NCBI RefSeq assembly: GCF_009861505.1
Contig: NZ_WTFT01000004.1
Location: 1 to 64,000 of the forward strand
Source of the DNA: Pseudomonas izuensis
GTDB lineage: Bacteria > Pseudomonadota > Gammaproteobacteria > Pseudomonadales > Pseudomonadaceae
Reading direction: 5' to 3'
DNA length: 64,000 nt
In this document: positions 8,425 through 16,691 of the stretch, piece after piece
Layout: the number at the start of each line of letters is the position of its first letter
Position numbering within the stretch: the stretch's first letter is position 1
Program-made: the position numbers and the translations under genes
Notes under the pieces: generated by a model
Seen by the model: only the letters and a program-made list of their open reading frames with translations
What the model was told of the DNA's origin: nothing
Database searches by the model: none

Positions 8425-8457
8425 ATTTGGTGCGCCCTTCACCGTCGCGCACCAAAT
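8425..8457 (+). promoter_or_regulatory. NtrC-like site(s) upstream of ureE
   Basis: ATTTGGTGCGC (8425-8435) is repeated inverted as GCGCACCAAAT (8447-8457). Read as NtrC sites (TGCACC-N5-GGTGCA), the stretch 8448-8464 matches about 9 of 12 fixed positions, with a weaker site to its left. It sits roughly 85-105 bases before the predicted start of a sigma-54 promoter, a usual enhancer distance. NtrC binding is inference. Confidence 0.5.
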
Positions 8458-8517
8458 TGCCGCAACAACTGAAGCAACAACCAAGCTCTGACAGGCATTT
8501 CCTACGCACTCCCCCGA

Positions 8518-8534
8518 TTGGCAAGCCCCTTGCT
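8518..8534 (+). promoter_or_regulatory. Sigma-54 promoter of the ureEFG-hupE operon
   Basis: TTGGCAAGCCCCTTGCT matches the sigma-54 consensus: GG at 8520-8521 and GC at 8532-8533 separated by exactly ten bases, with TTGC at the -12 element. Transcription would start near 8545, 26 bases before the ureE ATG. Confidence 0.8.
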
Positions 8535-8570
8535 CTAGCCTGAGCATTGTCCATTGCTGGAAGCTTTCCG

Positions 8571-9071
8571 ATGCTGGTGATTCATCGCAGAATCGACCCT
8601 CAACCCGTCTGGGCCGCCGAGTTGCACCTGACTTTCGAAGCGCGGAGCAAAAGCCGTTTGCGCTGTTTCAGTGCCGAGGGCGAAGACGTCGGGTTGTTTT
8701 TGGAGCGCGGTCAATCGCCCCTGTATGACGGCGAGTGCCTGCAAGCCGAAGACGGGCGCATCGTCCGTGTTTGTGCCCGTCCGGAACAGCTGCTGCACGT
8801 CACCTGCGCCAATGCATTCGAATTGACCCGTGCCGCCTATCACTTGGGCAATCGCCACGTCGCCTTGCAGATTGGCGACGGCTGGTTACGCCTGCTCGAC
8901 GATTACGTGCTCAAGGCCATGCTCGAACAATTGGGCGCCACCCCCTCGCACATCGAAGCGCCGTTCCAGCCGGAACACGGTGCGTACGGCGGCGGTCACC
9001 ACCATTCGCGTCACGGCGACGAAGACTTCAACTACCCGCCCAAACTGCACCAGTTCGGCGTACGCCCATGA
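8571..9071 (+). CDS. ureE: Urease accessory protein UreE (nickel chaperone)
   Basis: A 166-residue nickel metallochaperone that hands Ni2+ to the UreD-UreF-UreG activation complex. The N-terminal peptide-binding domain covers about residues 1-70. The metal-binding domain contains the conserved [11 protein letters not shown] stretch, with the dimer-interface histidine, and ends in a short histidine-rich tail ([13 protein letters not shown]). The ATG at 8571 gives the standard start MLVIHRRI. The stop codon overlaps the ureF start by four bases. Operon order ureE-ureF-ureG-hupE; the structural genes ureABC and ureD are not in this window. Confidence 0.94.
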   Translation: MLVIHRRIDPQPVWAAELHLTFEARSKSRLRCFSAEGEDVGLFLERGQSPLYDGECLQAEDGRIVRVCARPEQLLHVTCANAFELTRAAYHLGNRHVALQIGDGWLRLLDDYVLKAMLEQLGATPSHIEAPFQPEHGAYGGGHHHSRHGDEDFNYPPKLHQFGVRP

Positions 9072-9742
9072 ACGCCGCCTGGGCGCTGTTGCGTCTGGCC
9101 AGTCCGCAATTGCCGATTGGCGGCTACAGCTACTCCCAAGGCCTGGAAATGGCGGTGGAGAACGGCCGCGTGAACGATCCCGACAGCGCACGACGCTGGA
9201 TCAGCGATCAATTGCTGCTCAATCTCGCCCGTTTCGAAGCCCCGCTGCTGCTCGCTCATTGCGTGGCCGCCTTCGAGGAAAACTGGGGCGAACTGCTGCA
9301 ACGCTGCGAAGAACACCGCGCCAGCCGGGAAACCCGCGAGCTGCATCAAGAGAGCCGGCAGATGGGTTACTCCTTGCAACAATTGCTCAACGGCTTGCCG
9401 GAGCTGGATACAACAGCCTGCGCTTTCCTCGAACAGCACCCCGAACCGCACTTGGCCCTGGGTTGGGCGCTGGCCGCACGTGCCTGGCGGATCAGTCCCC
9501 AGGATGCATTGGCTGCATGGCTCTGGAGCTGGCTGGAAAACCAATTGGCGGTGCTGATGAAAACCCTGCCGCTGGGCCAACAGGCCGCACAGCGCCTGAC
9601 CAGCGAATTGCTGCCGCTGTTACAGCAAGCCCAGCACAACGCCACCGGCATCACCCCCGAACACTACGGCAGTGCCACTTTTGGCCTGTCCCTGGCGTGT
9701 ATGGCCCACGAGCGCCAATACAGCCGCCTGTTTCGTTCCTAG
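9068..9742 (+). CDS. ureF: Urease accessory protein UreF
   Basis: A 224-residue all-helical protein that forms the UreF-UreD scaffold and recruits UreG during insertion of nickel and the carbamylated lysine into apo-urease. The start [16 protein letters not shown] is the UreF signature. It begins at an ATGA overlap with ureE, so no longer start is possible without extending far into the other gene, and it ends with the typical SRLFRS-like tail. Part of the sigma-54-driven accessory operon. Confidence 0.93.
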   Translation: MNAAWALLRLASPQLPIGGYSYSQGLEMAVENGRVNDPDSARRWISDQLLLNLARFEAPLLLAHCVAAFEENWGELLQRCEEHRASRETRELHQESRQMGYSLQQLLNGLPELDTTACAFLEQHPEPHLALGWALAARAWRISPQDALAAWLWSWLENQLAVLMKTLPLGQQAAQRLTSELLPLLQQAQHNATGITPEHYGSATFGLSLACMAHERQYSRLFRS

Positions 9743-9759
9743 TCCCCCTGGAGAACCAC

Positions 9760-10374
9760 ATGAACACACAACCCCTGCGCGTCGGCATCGGCGGCCCGGT
9801 CGGCTCCGGCAAGACCGCCCTGACCCTGGCCCTATGCCTGGCCCTGCGCGACCGCTACAACCTGGCTGTCGTGACCAACGACATCTACACCCGTGAAGAC
9901 GCCGACTTTCTGGTGCGCAACCAGGCCTTGGCGCCGGAGCGCATCATCGGCGTGGAAACCGGTGGCTGCCCGCATACGGCGATCCGCGAAGACGCCTCGA
10001 TCAACCTCGAAGCCGTGGATCAACTCAACCGCCGCTTTGCGGGTCTGGACCTGATTCTGGTGGAATCCGGTGGCGACAACCTCTCGGCAACCTTCAGCCC
10101 GGAACTGTCAGACCTGACCATTTACGTGATCGACGTCTCGGCCGGCGACAAACTGCCTCGCAAGGGAGGCCCGGGGATCTGCAAATCCGATCTGCTGGTG
10201 ATCAATAAAATCGATCTTGCACCGCTGGTGGGGGCATCACTGACCCTGATGGACAGCGACACCACGCGCATGCGCAACGGCAAGCCGTTCGTCTTCAGCA
10301 ACCAGAAAACCGGTCAGGGCCTGGAAGAAATCATCGCCTTCATTGAACGACAGGGCCTGCTGACCGCGGCCTGA
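9760..10374 (+). CDS. ureG: Urease accessory GTPase UreG
   Basis: A 204-residue SIMIBI-class GTPase whose GTP hydrolysis drives nickel delivery to urease. It shows the P-loop GGPVGSGKT (about residues 11-19), the metal-binding CPH motif in [15 protein letters not shown], the VESGGDNL switch region and the NKIDLA specificity motif. The ATG at 9760 follows CTGGAG by six bases. It lies 17 bases after ureF and is followed by hupE. Confidence 0.96.
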   Translation: MNTQPLRVGIGGPVGSGKTALTLALCLALRDRYNLAVVTNDIYTREDADFLVRNQALAPERIIGVETGGCPHTAIREDASINLEAVDQLNRRFAGLDLILVESGGDNLSATFSPELSDLTIYVIDVSAGDKLPRKGGPGICKSDLLVINKIDLAPLVGASLTLMDSDTTRMRNGKPFVFSNQKTGQGLEEIIAFIERQGLLTAA

Positions 10375-10403
10375 CCTCCACTGATCAACAAGGAAGCTTA
10401 CCC

Positions 10404-10976
10404 ATGACACTCAAACGCATCCTGGGCGCCCTGGCCCTGCTGCTGTCCCCGGCCCTCGCCTTTGCCCACCCGGGGCATGGCGACAACGGCTTGATCGCCG
10501 GCATCAGCCATCCGATCGGCGGCCTCGACCACTTGCTGGCGATGCTCGCAGTCGGTCTGTGGGCAGCGCAACAAAAAGGTGCTGCGCGCTGGGCTCTGCC
10601 ATGCACCTTTGTCGGCATCCTGTTGCTCGGCGGGTTGCTGGGTTTCGAAGGGCTGAATCTACCAGCGCTGGAAAGCGGGATTGCCGCGTCCGTGCTGGCG
10701 CTGGGCCTGGCGGTGGCTCTGGCGGCGCGTCCTCCGTTGAGCCTGGCGGTGGCCGCGACGGCATTGTTTGCCTTGTTTCATGGCGTGGCTCATGGGCTGG
10801 AATTGCCTGACATGTCGAGTCCGTGGACCTATGCAGTCGGATTTGTGGTGGCGACGGCGGTGTTGCATGCAGCCGGTTATGCCGTGGTGCGATTGTTACC
10901 TCAGGCAGCTGCGCCAGTTGTTCGACTGGCGGGGGGGGCTTCGGCGGCGACTGGGATCTGGTTGCTGGCAGGCTGA
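10404..10976 (+). CDS. hupE: HupE/UreJ-family membrane protein, probable nickel permease
   Basis: A 190-residue inner-membrane protein with a signal-like first helix and about six membrane helices. The motif HPIGGLDHLLAMLAVGLWA is the HupE/UreJ signature thought to bind nickel or cobalt, and HPGHGDNG after the signal adds another histidine group. A second conserved histidine pair lies in FHGVAHGLELP. Members of this family import Ni2+ for urease or hydrogenase. As the last gene of the ureEFG operon it most likely supplies nickel for urease; specificity between Ni and Co is not decided by the sequence. Confidence 0.88.
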   Translation: MTLKRILGALALLLSPALAFAHPGHGDNGLIAGISHPIGGLDHLLAMLAVGLWAAQQKGAARWALPCTFVGILLLGGLLGFEGLNLPALESGIAASVLALGLAVALAARPPLSLAVAATALFALFHGVAHGLELPDMSSPWTYAVGFVVATAVLHAAGYAVVRLLPQAAAPVVRLAGGASAATGIWLLAG

Positions 10977-10995
10977 TTCTTTATTGCCTGTGATG

Positions 10996-11097
10996 GCCTC
11001 ATCGCGGGCAAGCCTTGCTCCCACAGGTTATGTGTTGCCCACAACATTGCAGTCCGGCACAAATCCTGTGGGAGCGAGGCTTGCCCGCGATGAGGGC
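10996..11097. repeat. Inverted REP pair
   Basis: Two copies of a pseudomonad REP (core GCGGGCAAG and its complement, bordered by CCCACAGG) face each other at about 11001-11027 and 11065-11097, separated by some 40 bases, between hupE and the AGE-family gene. Confidence 0.85.
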
Positions 11098-11168
11098 CTG
11101 ACAGACAACACACCTCTCAGGCCTGCTAACATGTCGCGCAATCAACCCTGCCGTGACGACGCCAGCCA

Positions 11169-12302
11169 ATGCCGCCTGTTTCCCGCTCCGCCTCCCAGCC
11201 CGATCTGACCGCTCTGTTCACTTCGGTGCAACAGCACTTCCTGAACGTGATCGTGCCGCTCTGGCAAGGCCCCGGCTGGAATGCCGACATGGCGTTGCCT
11301 TATGAAGCGCTGGATGCCGGGCACCAGCCGCTGCCCCCACAGCGCTACCGGGCGATGGCCTGCGCACGACAGCTGTATCTGTTTGCCAGTCTGATCGGCC
11401 AGGTGCCAAAGGCCGAAGAGCGCGCCGCGGCACTGTTCCGCTCCTTGCAGCGGCATTTTCACGATGCCGAGCACGGCGGCTGGTTCTACAGCATCGACCC
11501 GCACGGAGCGCCGCTGGATCAGCGCAAAGACCTCTACACCCACGCCTTCATCCTGTTTGCCTGCGCCCATTACTGGGACAAAGTCCGCGAGCCGCTGGTG
11601 GAGTCGGTGCTCAACGCTGCCCTGGAAGTCATCGCACGACGATTCGCGACCGGCGATGGCCTCTACGAAGCGTGCCTGGATCGCGACTGGGCAACCCTTG
11701 AAACCGGCCCTCTGCAAAACCCATTGATGCATCTGGCGGAAGCCTTCCTCGCCACGTTGTCAGTGCGCGAAGACCTGGCTGTGCAACGAGCGCTCGTCGA
11801 GTTATGCACAGCCATGCAGAAGCGCTTCATCGATCCGCAACAGAATGTGCTAATGGAAAAACCGCTGGGCGCTGTGGATAACTGGTTTGAACCGGGGCAT
11901 CAGTTCGAATGGTATTTCCTGCTGGAGTCCTCCGACCTGCTACGCGGTTCGAAATTGCACGCTTCGCTGGAGCGCGCGTTTGCGTTCACAGAGCAATTGG
12001 GCGTCGACCAACAGACGGGGGCCGTGCGGGCCATGCTCGATCTTGGGCCGGATGGAGGCTTGCGGGACGCCACCCAGCGAATCTGGGCTCAAGCCGAGTA
12101 CCTGCGTGCACTGACGCTACGCCCCAACAGCGAGGTCCTGGTGCTGCGCCAATTGCAGGCGCTGCAACAACGATCGCTGCACGCGGGTGGTTGGTATGAA
12201 TGCCGTGACGAGCACGGTGAAGTGAGCCGCCTGGACATGCCATCAACCACGCCTTATCACCTGGCGACCTGCTATGCCGGGTTGGCTGAATATCTGCGTT
12301 AA
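11169..12302 (+). CDS. AGE-family epimerase/isomerase (mannose isomerase-like)
   Basis: A 377-residue (alpha/alpha)6-barrel protein of the N-acylglucosamine 2-epimerase family. Members interconvert sugar epimers or ketose/aldose pairs such as mannose and fructose. Conserved pieces in order are YTHAFILFACAHYW (about 115-130), NPLMHLAEAFLA (about 180-191), EPGHQFEWYFLL (about 241-252), RIWAQAEYLRA and the closing TPYHLATCYAGLAEYL, which carry the general acid/base histidines. The pattern favours the mannose isomerase branch over renin-binding-protein epimerases, but substrate cannot be settled. It stands alone between two REP clusters. Confidence 0.82.
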   Translation: MPPVSRSASQPDLTALFTSVQQHFLNVIVPLWQGPGWNADMALPYEALDAGHQPLPPQRYRAMACARQLYLFASLIGQVPKAEERAAALFRSLQRHFHDAEHGGWFYSIDPHGAPLDQRKDLYTHAFILFACAHYWDKVREPLVESVLNAALEVIARRFATGDGLYEACLDRDWATLETGPLQNPLMHLAEAFLATLSVREDLAVQRALVELCTAMQKRFIDPQQNVLMEKPLGAVDNWFEPGHQFEWYFLLESSDLLRGSKLHASLERAFAFTEQLGVDQQTGAVRAMLDLGPDGGLRDATQRIWAQAEYLRALTLRPNSEVLVLRQLQALQQRSLHAGGWYECRDEHGEVSRLDMPSTTPYHLATCYAGLAEYLR

Positions 12303-12310
12303 TGCTCAGA

Positions 12311-12384
12311 TCGCTTTCGCGAGCAGGCTCGCTCCTACAGTTGATCTCATTCCTCTGTGGGAGCGAGCCGGCCGGGCGGCGATC
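12311..12384. repeat. Inverted REP pair, one copy degenerate
   Basis: A good REP copy (GCGAGCAGGCTCGCTCC) at 12318-12336 is followed by a decayed opposite copy at about 12354-12384, between the convergent ends of the AGE and CDF genes. Confidence 0.7.
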
Positions 12385-12415
12385 CGACGACTGACCTCGA
12401 AGAGGTCAACGGCCT

Positions 12416-13321
12416 TCACTCAATCCACTTGCGATCCCCGGTAAAACTGATCGTCAGCCATCGCGCGGCGTCCGGCGCGCCAAGTTTTGTGGAAATTTCC
12501 TCTCGCAGACTGTCCAGCTGCCCCACACCGTCCAGCCAATAATCCTTCGGCAACACGACGTGAATCTCGATAAAACACGCACGACCGTGCTTCTGCACGT
12601 AGGAAATGTAGTCGTCGAAACCGTGCTCGATCTTGGCCTCTTCCATCACCTGGCGCACCTTGTCGTCCAGTTGATCCGGGGCAATTCCCAGCACATCGCG
12701 CAACGCCGGACCGAGGATTTGGAATGCCGGAGGGAGCATACCCAAGGCCAGCAGAATCAGAATCATCGGGTCGACATACAACGCCCATTTGTCGTAGCCC
12801 TGAGTCTTGAGCAGCAGCGCGATGAGGAAACTCACCAGCAGGCCGGCCGTGAGCATCGCGTCCACCAGCCAACTGATGTTGTCGAACTTGATCAGCGATG
12901 ATTTGAGCGTGCGATTGCGATGGCGGACGTAGAAAAAATAGATGAGCTCGACGATGGTGAACACCGACGCGTAAAGGATCACCAGGCCGAGCTCGACCTC
13001 GCGGCCACCGCTGATGATGCCGAACACGCCGTTGAGAAAGGCATAAATGGCCACCAGCAACAGAAAACTGCCTTCGATCACCAGCACCATGGGTTCCAGG
13101 TGCCAGGAGCCGAACTGGAAGCGCTGATTGCTTTCCTTGGCGATCAGCTTGGCGGTGATCAGCATCAGGACCTTGATGAAGGCTGCTACCAGCGAGAAGA
13201 AGCCATCGAACAGGATGGATTGGGAGCCCGAGACAAACCCGGTGATGATCCCGGCGAATGTCACCACCAGCATCAGGAAGGTCGATTGCTTGAGCAGCGC
13301 CTGCTCGCCTCGATTGCTCAC
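12416..13321 (-). CDS. Cation diffusion facilitator-like transporter with atypical metal site
   Basis: A 301-residue membrane protein with about six helices and a C-terminal cytoplasmic domain of roughly 85 residues (PDQLDDKVRQVMEEA onward), the layout of CDF exporters for Zn2+, Fe2+ or Mn2+. The helix-2 site reads FDGFFSLV, where canonical members have DxxxD, and the helix-5 site reads ISWLVDAM, where they have HxxxD. So two of the four usual transport-site ligands appear replaced by serine. The fold assignment is secure; the cargo is not, and it could be a different ion. It is a single gene flanked by REP pairs. Confidence 0.82.
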   Translation of the reverse strand: MSNRGEQALLKQSTFLMLVVTFAGIITGFVSGSQSILFDGFFSLVAAFIKVLMLITAKLIAKESNQRFQFGSWHLEPMVLVIEGSFLLLVAIYAFLNGVFGIISGGREVELGLVILYASVFTIVELIYFFYVRHRNRTLKSSLIKFDNISWLVDAMLTAGLLVSFLIALLLKTQGYDKWALYVDPMILILLALGMLPPAFQILGPALRDVLGIAPDQLDDKVRQVMEEAKIEHGFDDYISYVQKHGRACFIEIHVVLPKDYWLDGVGQLDSLREEISTKLGAPDAARWLTISFTGDRKWIE

Positions 13322-13411
13322 TCGCTCTCCTCTAATACCTCTTAACCGCCGGGTGTGGCGGGTTACTTGAGGGAGGAGTCTAGCTGATGTCCTGCGGCGT
13401 CTGTTCCGCCC

Positions 13412-13482
13412 CCTTCGCGGGCTAGCTCTCCCCCACAGGCTCAGCGCAATCCTTGTGGGAGCGAGCCTGCTCGCGAATGGCC
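13412..13482. repeat. Inverted REP pair, one copy degenerate
   Basis: A decayed copy at about 13412-13439 faces a well-conserved copy (GGGAGCGAGCCTGCTCGCG) at 13451-13482, in the gap between the CDF and SDR genes. Confidence 0.65.
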
Positions 13483-13493
13483 GTTACGCGGTC

Positions 13494-14264
13494 TTAAGCC
13501 TTGCCACCACTGCGATCAATCGCAAACCCGGCCCAGGTCTGGCTCACCGGCATCAGCTCCAGGGTGTTGATATTGATGTGCGCCGGGGCATTGAGGACCC
13601 AGAAAATGGTCTCGGCAATGTCCTGCGGCTGGATCGGGTCGGCACCGGCATAAGTGGCGTTGTAACGCTCCTGATCACCGGCGAAGCGCACCAGCGAAAA
13701 CTCGCTCTCGCACAGGCCCGGTTCGATGTTGCTGACCCGCACGCCAGTCCCTTGCAGATCGCAGCGCAGGCTCAGGGAGAACTGTTGGACGAAGGCTTTG
13801 GTCCCGCCATACACATGGCTGCCCGGATACGGGTAACTGCCGGCGACGGAACCGAGGTTGACGATACCGGCGCCACGACCGTGGGCGATCAGGCGAGGCA
13901 GCAGCAGGCGGGTGCTGTACATCAGGCCCTTGATGTTGGTATCGACCATGGTGTCCCAGTCGTCCAGGCTGCACTTGGGCGCCGGATCAGCGCCAAGGGC
14001 CAGCCCCGCATTGTTGATAAGCCCGCGCAGCTTGGCGAACGAAGGCGGCAAGTTGGCGATGGCTTCTTCCATGGCCTTGCGATCGCGCACATCCAGTACC
14101 AGGCCATGCACCTCGGTCTGCTTCGACAGTTCGGCGCACAGGGCGTTGAGGCGTTCTTCACGACGGCCGGTCAGCACCAGTTTCCAGCCGGCTTCGGCAA
14201 AACGACGGGCACAGGCTTCACCAAAACCGGAGGTCGCGCCGGTAATAAACAGGGTGTTGGACAT
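13494..14264 (-). CDS. SDR-family oxidoreductase (YdfG-like)
   Basis: A 256-residue short-chain dehydrogenase with NAD(P)-binding motif GATSGFGEACA (about residues 8-18), the structural NNAG motif and a YGGTK active site with the preceding LGSVAGSYP serine. Arg residues after the second strand (LTGRREERL) suggest NADP(H). Length and the C-terminal segment resemble YdfG, which oxidises serine and 3-hydroxy acids or reduces malonic semialdehyde; the true substrate is unknown. The ATG at 14262-14264 is chosen for the AAGGAG seven bases upstream. Its promoter must lie in the unusual DnaA-box-rich region upstream. Confidence 0.85.
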   Translation of the reverse strand: MSNTLFITGATSGFGEACARRFAEAGWKLVLTGRREERLNALCAELSKQTEVHGLVLDVRDRKAMEEAIANLPPSFAKLRGLINNAGLALGADPAPKCSLDDWDTMVDTNIKGLMYSTRLLLPRLIAHGRGAGIVNLGSVAGSYPYPGSHVYGGTKAFVQQFSLSLRCDLQGTGVRVSNIEPGLCESEFSLVRFAGDQERYNATYAGADPIQPQDIAETIFWVLNAPAHININTLELMPVSQTWAGFAIDRSGGKA

Positions 14265-14940
14265 CGTGTTCTCCTTGCTTCGGCCGATGGTCAGCCATTG
14301 GAATAGAAAATCAGCTGGCAGCATGCCCGGCCTTGCACGCACCGGCAACCACCGCACAAGCTGTACAGAAATCGATCAACCTGGGCAATGCCTTATGCAC
14401 CGTGACCTGCAGCCATGTGCACGCACCTTATCCACAGCCCCATCCACACTTTCCGGGGGCAAGTCGAAATGCTGCAAGCCGCTCACCACAAGGCTTTGCG
14501 AGGGATTTGAAAATTTTTTCGCTTGACCCTCACAAGCCCGCCGTGTAGCCCATGGCCAATTTCTCGACCAGGCAGTCAACTCGACGATGGCCGCAAGCCA
14601 GTAACTACGGCCTTCAGCCGAGTCTTTCCAGAGTTTAATCACAGACTTATCCACAGGCTTATCCACCCCGATTCAAGGCACTTTTGTCATCAAGAAAAAA
14701 GTTGACAAAGCCACCCAGAGGCCTGGCAAAAACGCCTGAGCAAAAAACAACCACAGCGCTGGAAGCCACGAATTCAAAGGCTCTCAGCCAGCTACACCCA
14801 CGTTATTCACAGCCAGCTCCACAGTAAACGGGGACAAGTCAAAACCGTGACAAAACAACTATTTGCAGCGGCTTTATGTCGCGGTTACGGAGCTTGAGAA
14901 TATTGTTTTCCACAATTTCCGTTTACCTCCCACCATTGCC

Positions 14941-15037
14941 CCTTGTAGGAGCCGGCTTGCTGGCGAAAGCGGTGGATCAGTGCCGATGATGTCGAATGTG
15001 ACGCCGTCTTCGCCGGCAAGCCGGCTCCTACAGGGGC
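14941..15037. repeat. Inverted REP pair
   Basis: TGTAGGAGCCGGCTTGCTGG (from 14944) faces GCCGGCAAGCCGGCTCCTAC (to 15032), about 36 bases apart, downstream of the livF terminator. Confidence 0.85.
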
Positions 15038-15060
15038 AGTGGGTATGGGAGATGTAAAAA

Positions 15061-15086
15061 AGCCCCGGAGCTTTCGCGCCGGGGCT
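15061..15086 (-). terminator. Terminator of the liv operon
   Basis: AGCCCCGG (15061-15068) pairs with CCGGGGCT (15079-15086). Read on the minus strand the stem is followed by a run of T (15055-15060 complement), 20 bases after the livF stop. Confidence 0.88.
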
Positions 15087-15105
15087 TGTGCATAACAACG
15101 AAAAC

Positions 15106-15822
15106 TCAGTGCCCGCCGAGATAGGCGTTACGCACATCCTCGTTGACCAGCAACTCCTTGCCTGTGCCGCTCATGCGGATCTCGCCGTTAACCATCACGT
15201 ACGCCCGGTCCGACAGCCTCAGGGCGTGATTGGCGTTCTGCTCCACCAGGAAGATGGTCATGCCGGTCTTGGCCAGTTCCCGCAGGGTGGCGAAGATCTG
15301 CTTCACCACGATCGGGGCCAGGCCCAGGCTCGGCTCGTCGAGCAACAGCAGCTTCGGCCGGCTCATCAACGCCCGGGCGATGGCGAGCATTTGCTGCTCG
15401 CCACCGGACATGGTCATGGCCCGCTGGTTGCGCCGTTCTTCGAGCCGCGGGAACAGCTCGAACATGCGCTGCATGTCTTCCTTGGCGTATTTGTCGCCGA
15501 TCGGAATGGTGCCCATCAGCAGGTTTTCCTCGACGGTCATGTCAGGGAACACCCGCCGGCCTTCCGGCGACTGCGCGATGCCGTTGGACGCGATGTAGTG
15601 CGACGATTTGTGGGTGATGTCCACACCCTGGTAAAGAATCTGCCCGTCCGCCGCCCGGGGCTGACCGAAGATCGACATCAACAGGGTCGACTTGCCGGCG
15701 CCGTTGGAGCCGATGAGGCTGACGGTTTCACCTTCGTTGATGTGCAGCGAGACTTTCTTCAGGGCCTGGATCGGCCCGTAGAACACGTCCAGCGCCTTGA
15801 GTTCGAGTATGGATTTACTCAT
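15106..15822 (-). CDS. livF: Branched-chain amino acid ABC transporter ATPase LivF/BraG
   Basis: A 238-residue ATPase subunit powering uptake of leucine, isoleucine and valine together with LivG. It has Walker A GSNGAGKST (about 38-46), the ABC signature MSGGEQQMLAIARAL and Walker B KLLLLDEPSLGL, plus the LivF-typical end with GxELLxxxxVRxAYLGG. The start overlaps the livG stop by four bases, so the two ATPases are translationally coupled. Last gene of the operon before a strong terminator. Confidence 0.95.
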   Translation of the reverse strand: MSKSILELKALDVFYGPIQALKKVSLHINEGETVSLIGSNGAGKSTLLMSIFGQPRAADGQILYQGVDITHKSSHYIASNGIAQSPEGRRVFPDMTVEENLLMGTIPIGDKYAKEDMQRMFELFPRLEERRNQRAMTMSGGEQQMLAIARALMSRPKLLLLDEPSLGLAPIVVKQIFATLRELAKTGMTIFLVEQNANHALRLSDRAYVMVNGEIRMSGTGKELLVNEDVRNAYLGGH

Positions 15823-16691
15823 ACCACCTCCTCTTCGTCGGCGCCCAGGTACGCGGCAATCACTTTCGGGTCGTGGCGGATGTCATCGGGACCGCCCTCG
15901 GCGATAACGATGCCGTGGTCCAGCACCACGATGTGGTCGGAAATACTCATTACCATGCCCATGTCGTGTTCGATCAGCACCACGGTCAGATCGTGCTCGT
16001 CGCGCAGCAGCCGGATCATCGCGCTCAGCGCTTCGGTTTCCTGAGGGTTGAGGCCGGCGGCCGGTTCGTCGAGGCAGATGATCTGCGGACGCGTGCACAT
16101 GGCCCGGGCAATCTCCAGGCGGCGTTGCTGGCCGTAGGACAGTTCACCGGCCAGACGGTTGGCACAATCCACCAGGTCCACCACTTCCAGCCAGTAGAAT
16201 GCATGGTCCAGGGCATCGCTTTCAGCCTTGCGATAACCCTTGGTGTTGAGAATGCCGGCCAGCATGCTGCGGTTGACCCACATATGCTGGGCCACCAGCA
16301 GGTTTTCCAGCACCGACATTTCCTTGAACAGGCGAATGTTCTGGAATGTCCGCGCCAACCCGGCACGGTTCACCAGATGGGTGCCGCCGAATGCCTTGTA
16401 GAACAGCCGGCTGGCAAAGGCTTTCGGCGAGACGAAATCGGTCGGCTTGAACGATTCGCCGAGCAACTTGATGACATTGGTTTGCTGGCCGCGCACGTCG
16501 AGTTCGATCTTGCCGCCAGAGGCCTTGTAGAAGCCGGTCAGGCAGTTGAACACGGTGGTCTTGCCGGCACCGTTGGGGCCGATCAGGGCGAAGATCGAGT
16601 TGCGTTTGACCTTCAGGCTGACATCGTTCAACGCCTTGATGCCGCCGAAGTGCATCATCAGTTTTTCGACACTGAGTACGACTTCGCTCAT
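15819..16691 (-). CDS. livG: Branched-chain amino acid ABC transporter ATPase LivG/BraF
   Basis: A 290-residue ATPase, longer than LivF as usual for LivG. Walker A is GPNGAGKTT (about 37-45), the signature is LSYGQQRRLEIARAM, and Walker B is IICLDEPAAGLNPQE. The insert after Walker A with NRAGLARTFQNIRLF is characteristic of LivG. It overlaps livM and livF by four bases on each side, consistent with a single coupled operon. Confidence 0.95.
   Translation of the reverse strand: MSEVVLSVEKLMMHFGGIKALNDVSLKVKRNSIFALIGPNGAGKTTVFNCLTGFYKASGGKIELDVRGQQTNVIKLLGESFKPTDFVSPKAFASRLFYKAFGGTHLVNRAGLARTFQNIRLFKEMSVLENLLVAQHMWVNRSMLAGILNTKGYRKAESDALDHAFYWLEVVDLVDCANRLAGELSYGQQRRLEIARAMCTRPQIICLDEPAAGLNPQETEALSAMIRLLRDEHDLTVVLIEHDMGMVMSISDHIVVLDHGIVIAEGGPDDIRHDPKVIAAYLGADEEEVV

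Larger units (their letters stand above)
14265..15105. other. 841-base gene-free region with a cluster of DnaA-box-like sites
   Basis: No credible gene. On the plus strand it contains TTATCCACA at 14428-14436 and 14647-14655, TTATCCACC at 14659-14667, TTATTCACA at 14803-14811, TTTTCCACA at 14906-14914 and TTATGCACC at 14393-14401: four full matches to TTWTNCACA and two with one mismatch, all in the same orientation. Two of them begin a longer degenerate direct repeat (about 14428-14470 and 14803-14845) that also includes TCCACA and GGGG(G/A)CAAGTC. AT-rich patches occur at 14507-14520 and 14690-14710. A REP pair and the liv operon terminator occupy the right end. Could be a DnaA-titrating or regulatory locus, or a replicon remnant. 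Confidence 0.55.

Noticed and set aside
8571..10976. Complete urease operon
   Set aside because: Only ureE, ureF, ureG and hupE are present; ureA, ureB, ureC and ureD are not in this window.
14265..15105. Chromosomal origin oriC
   Set aside because: DnaA boxes are present, but none of dnaA, dnaN, recF, rpmH, gidA or parAB is near and the flanking genes are metabolic.
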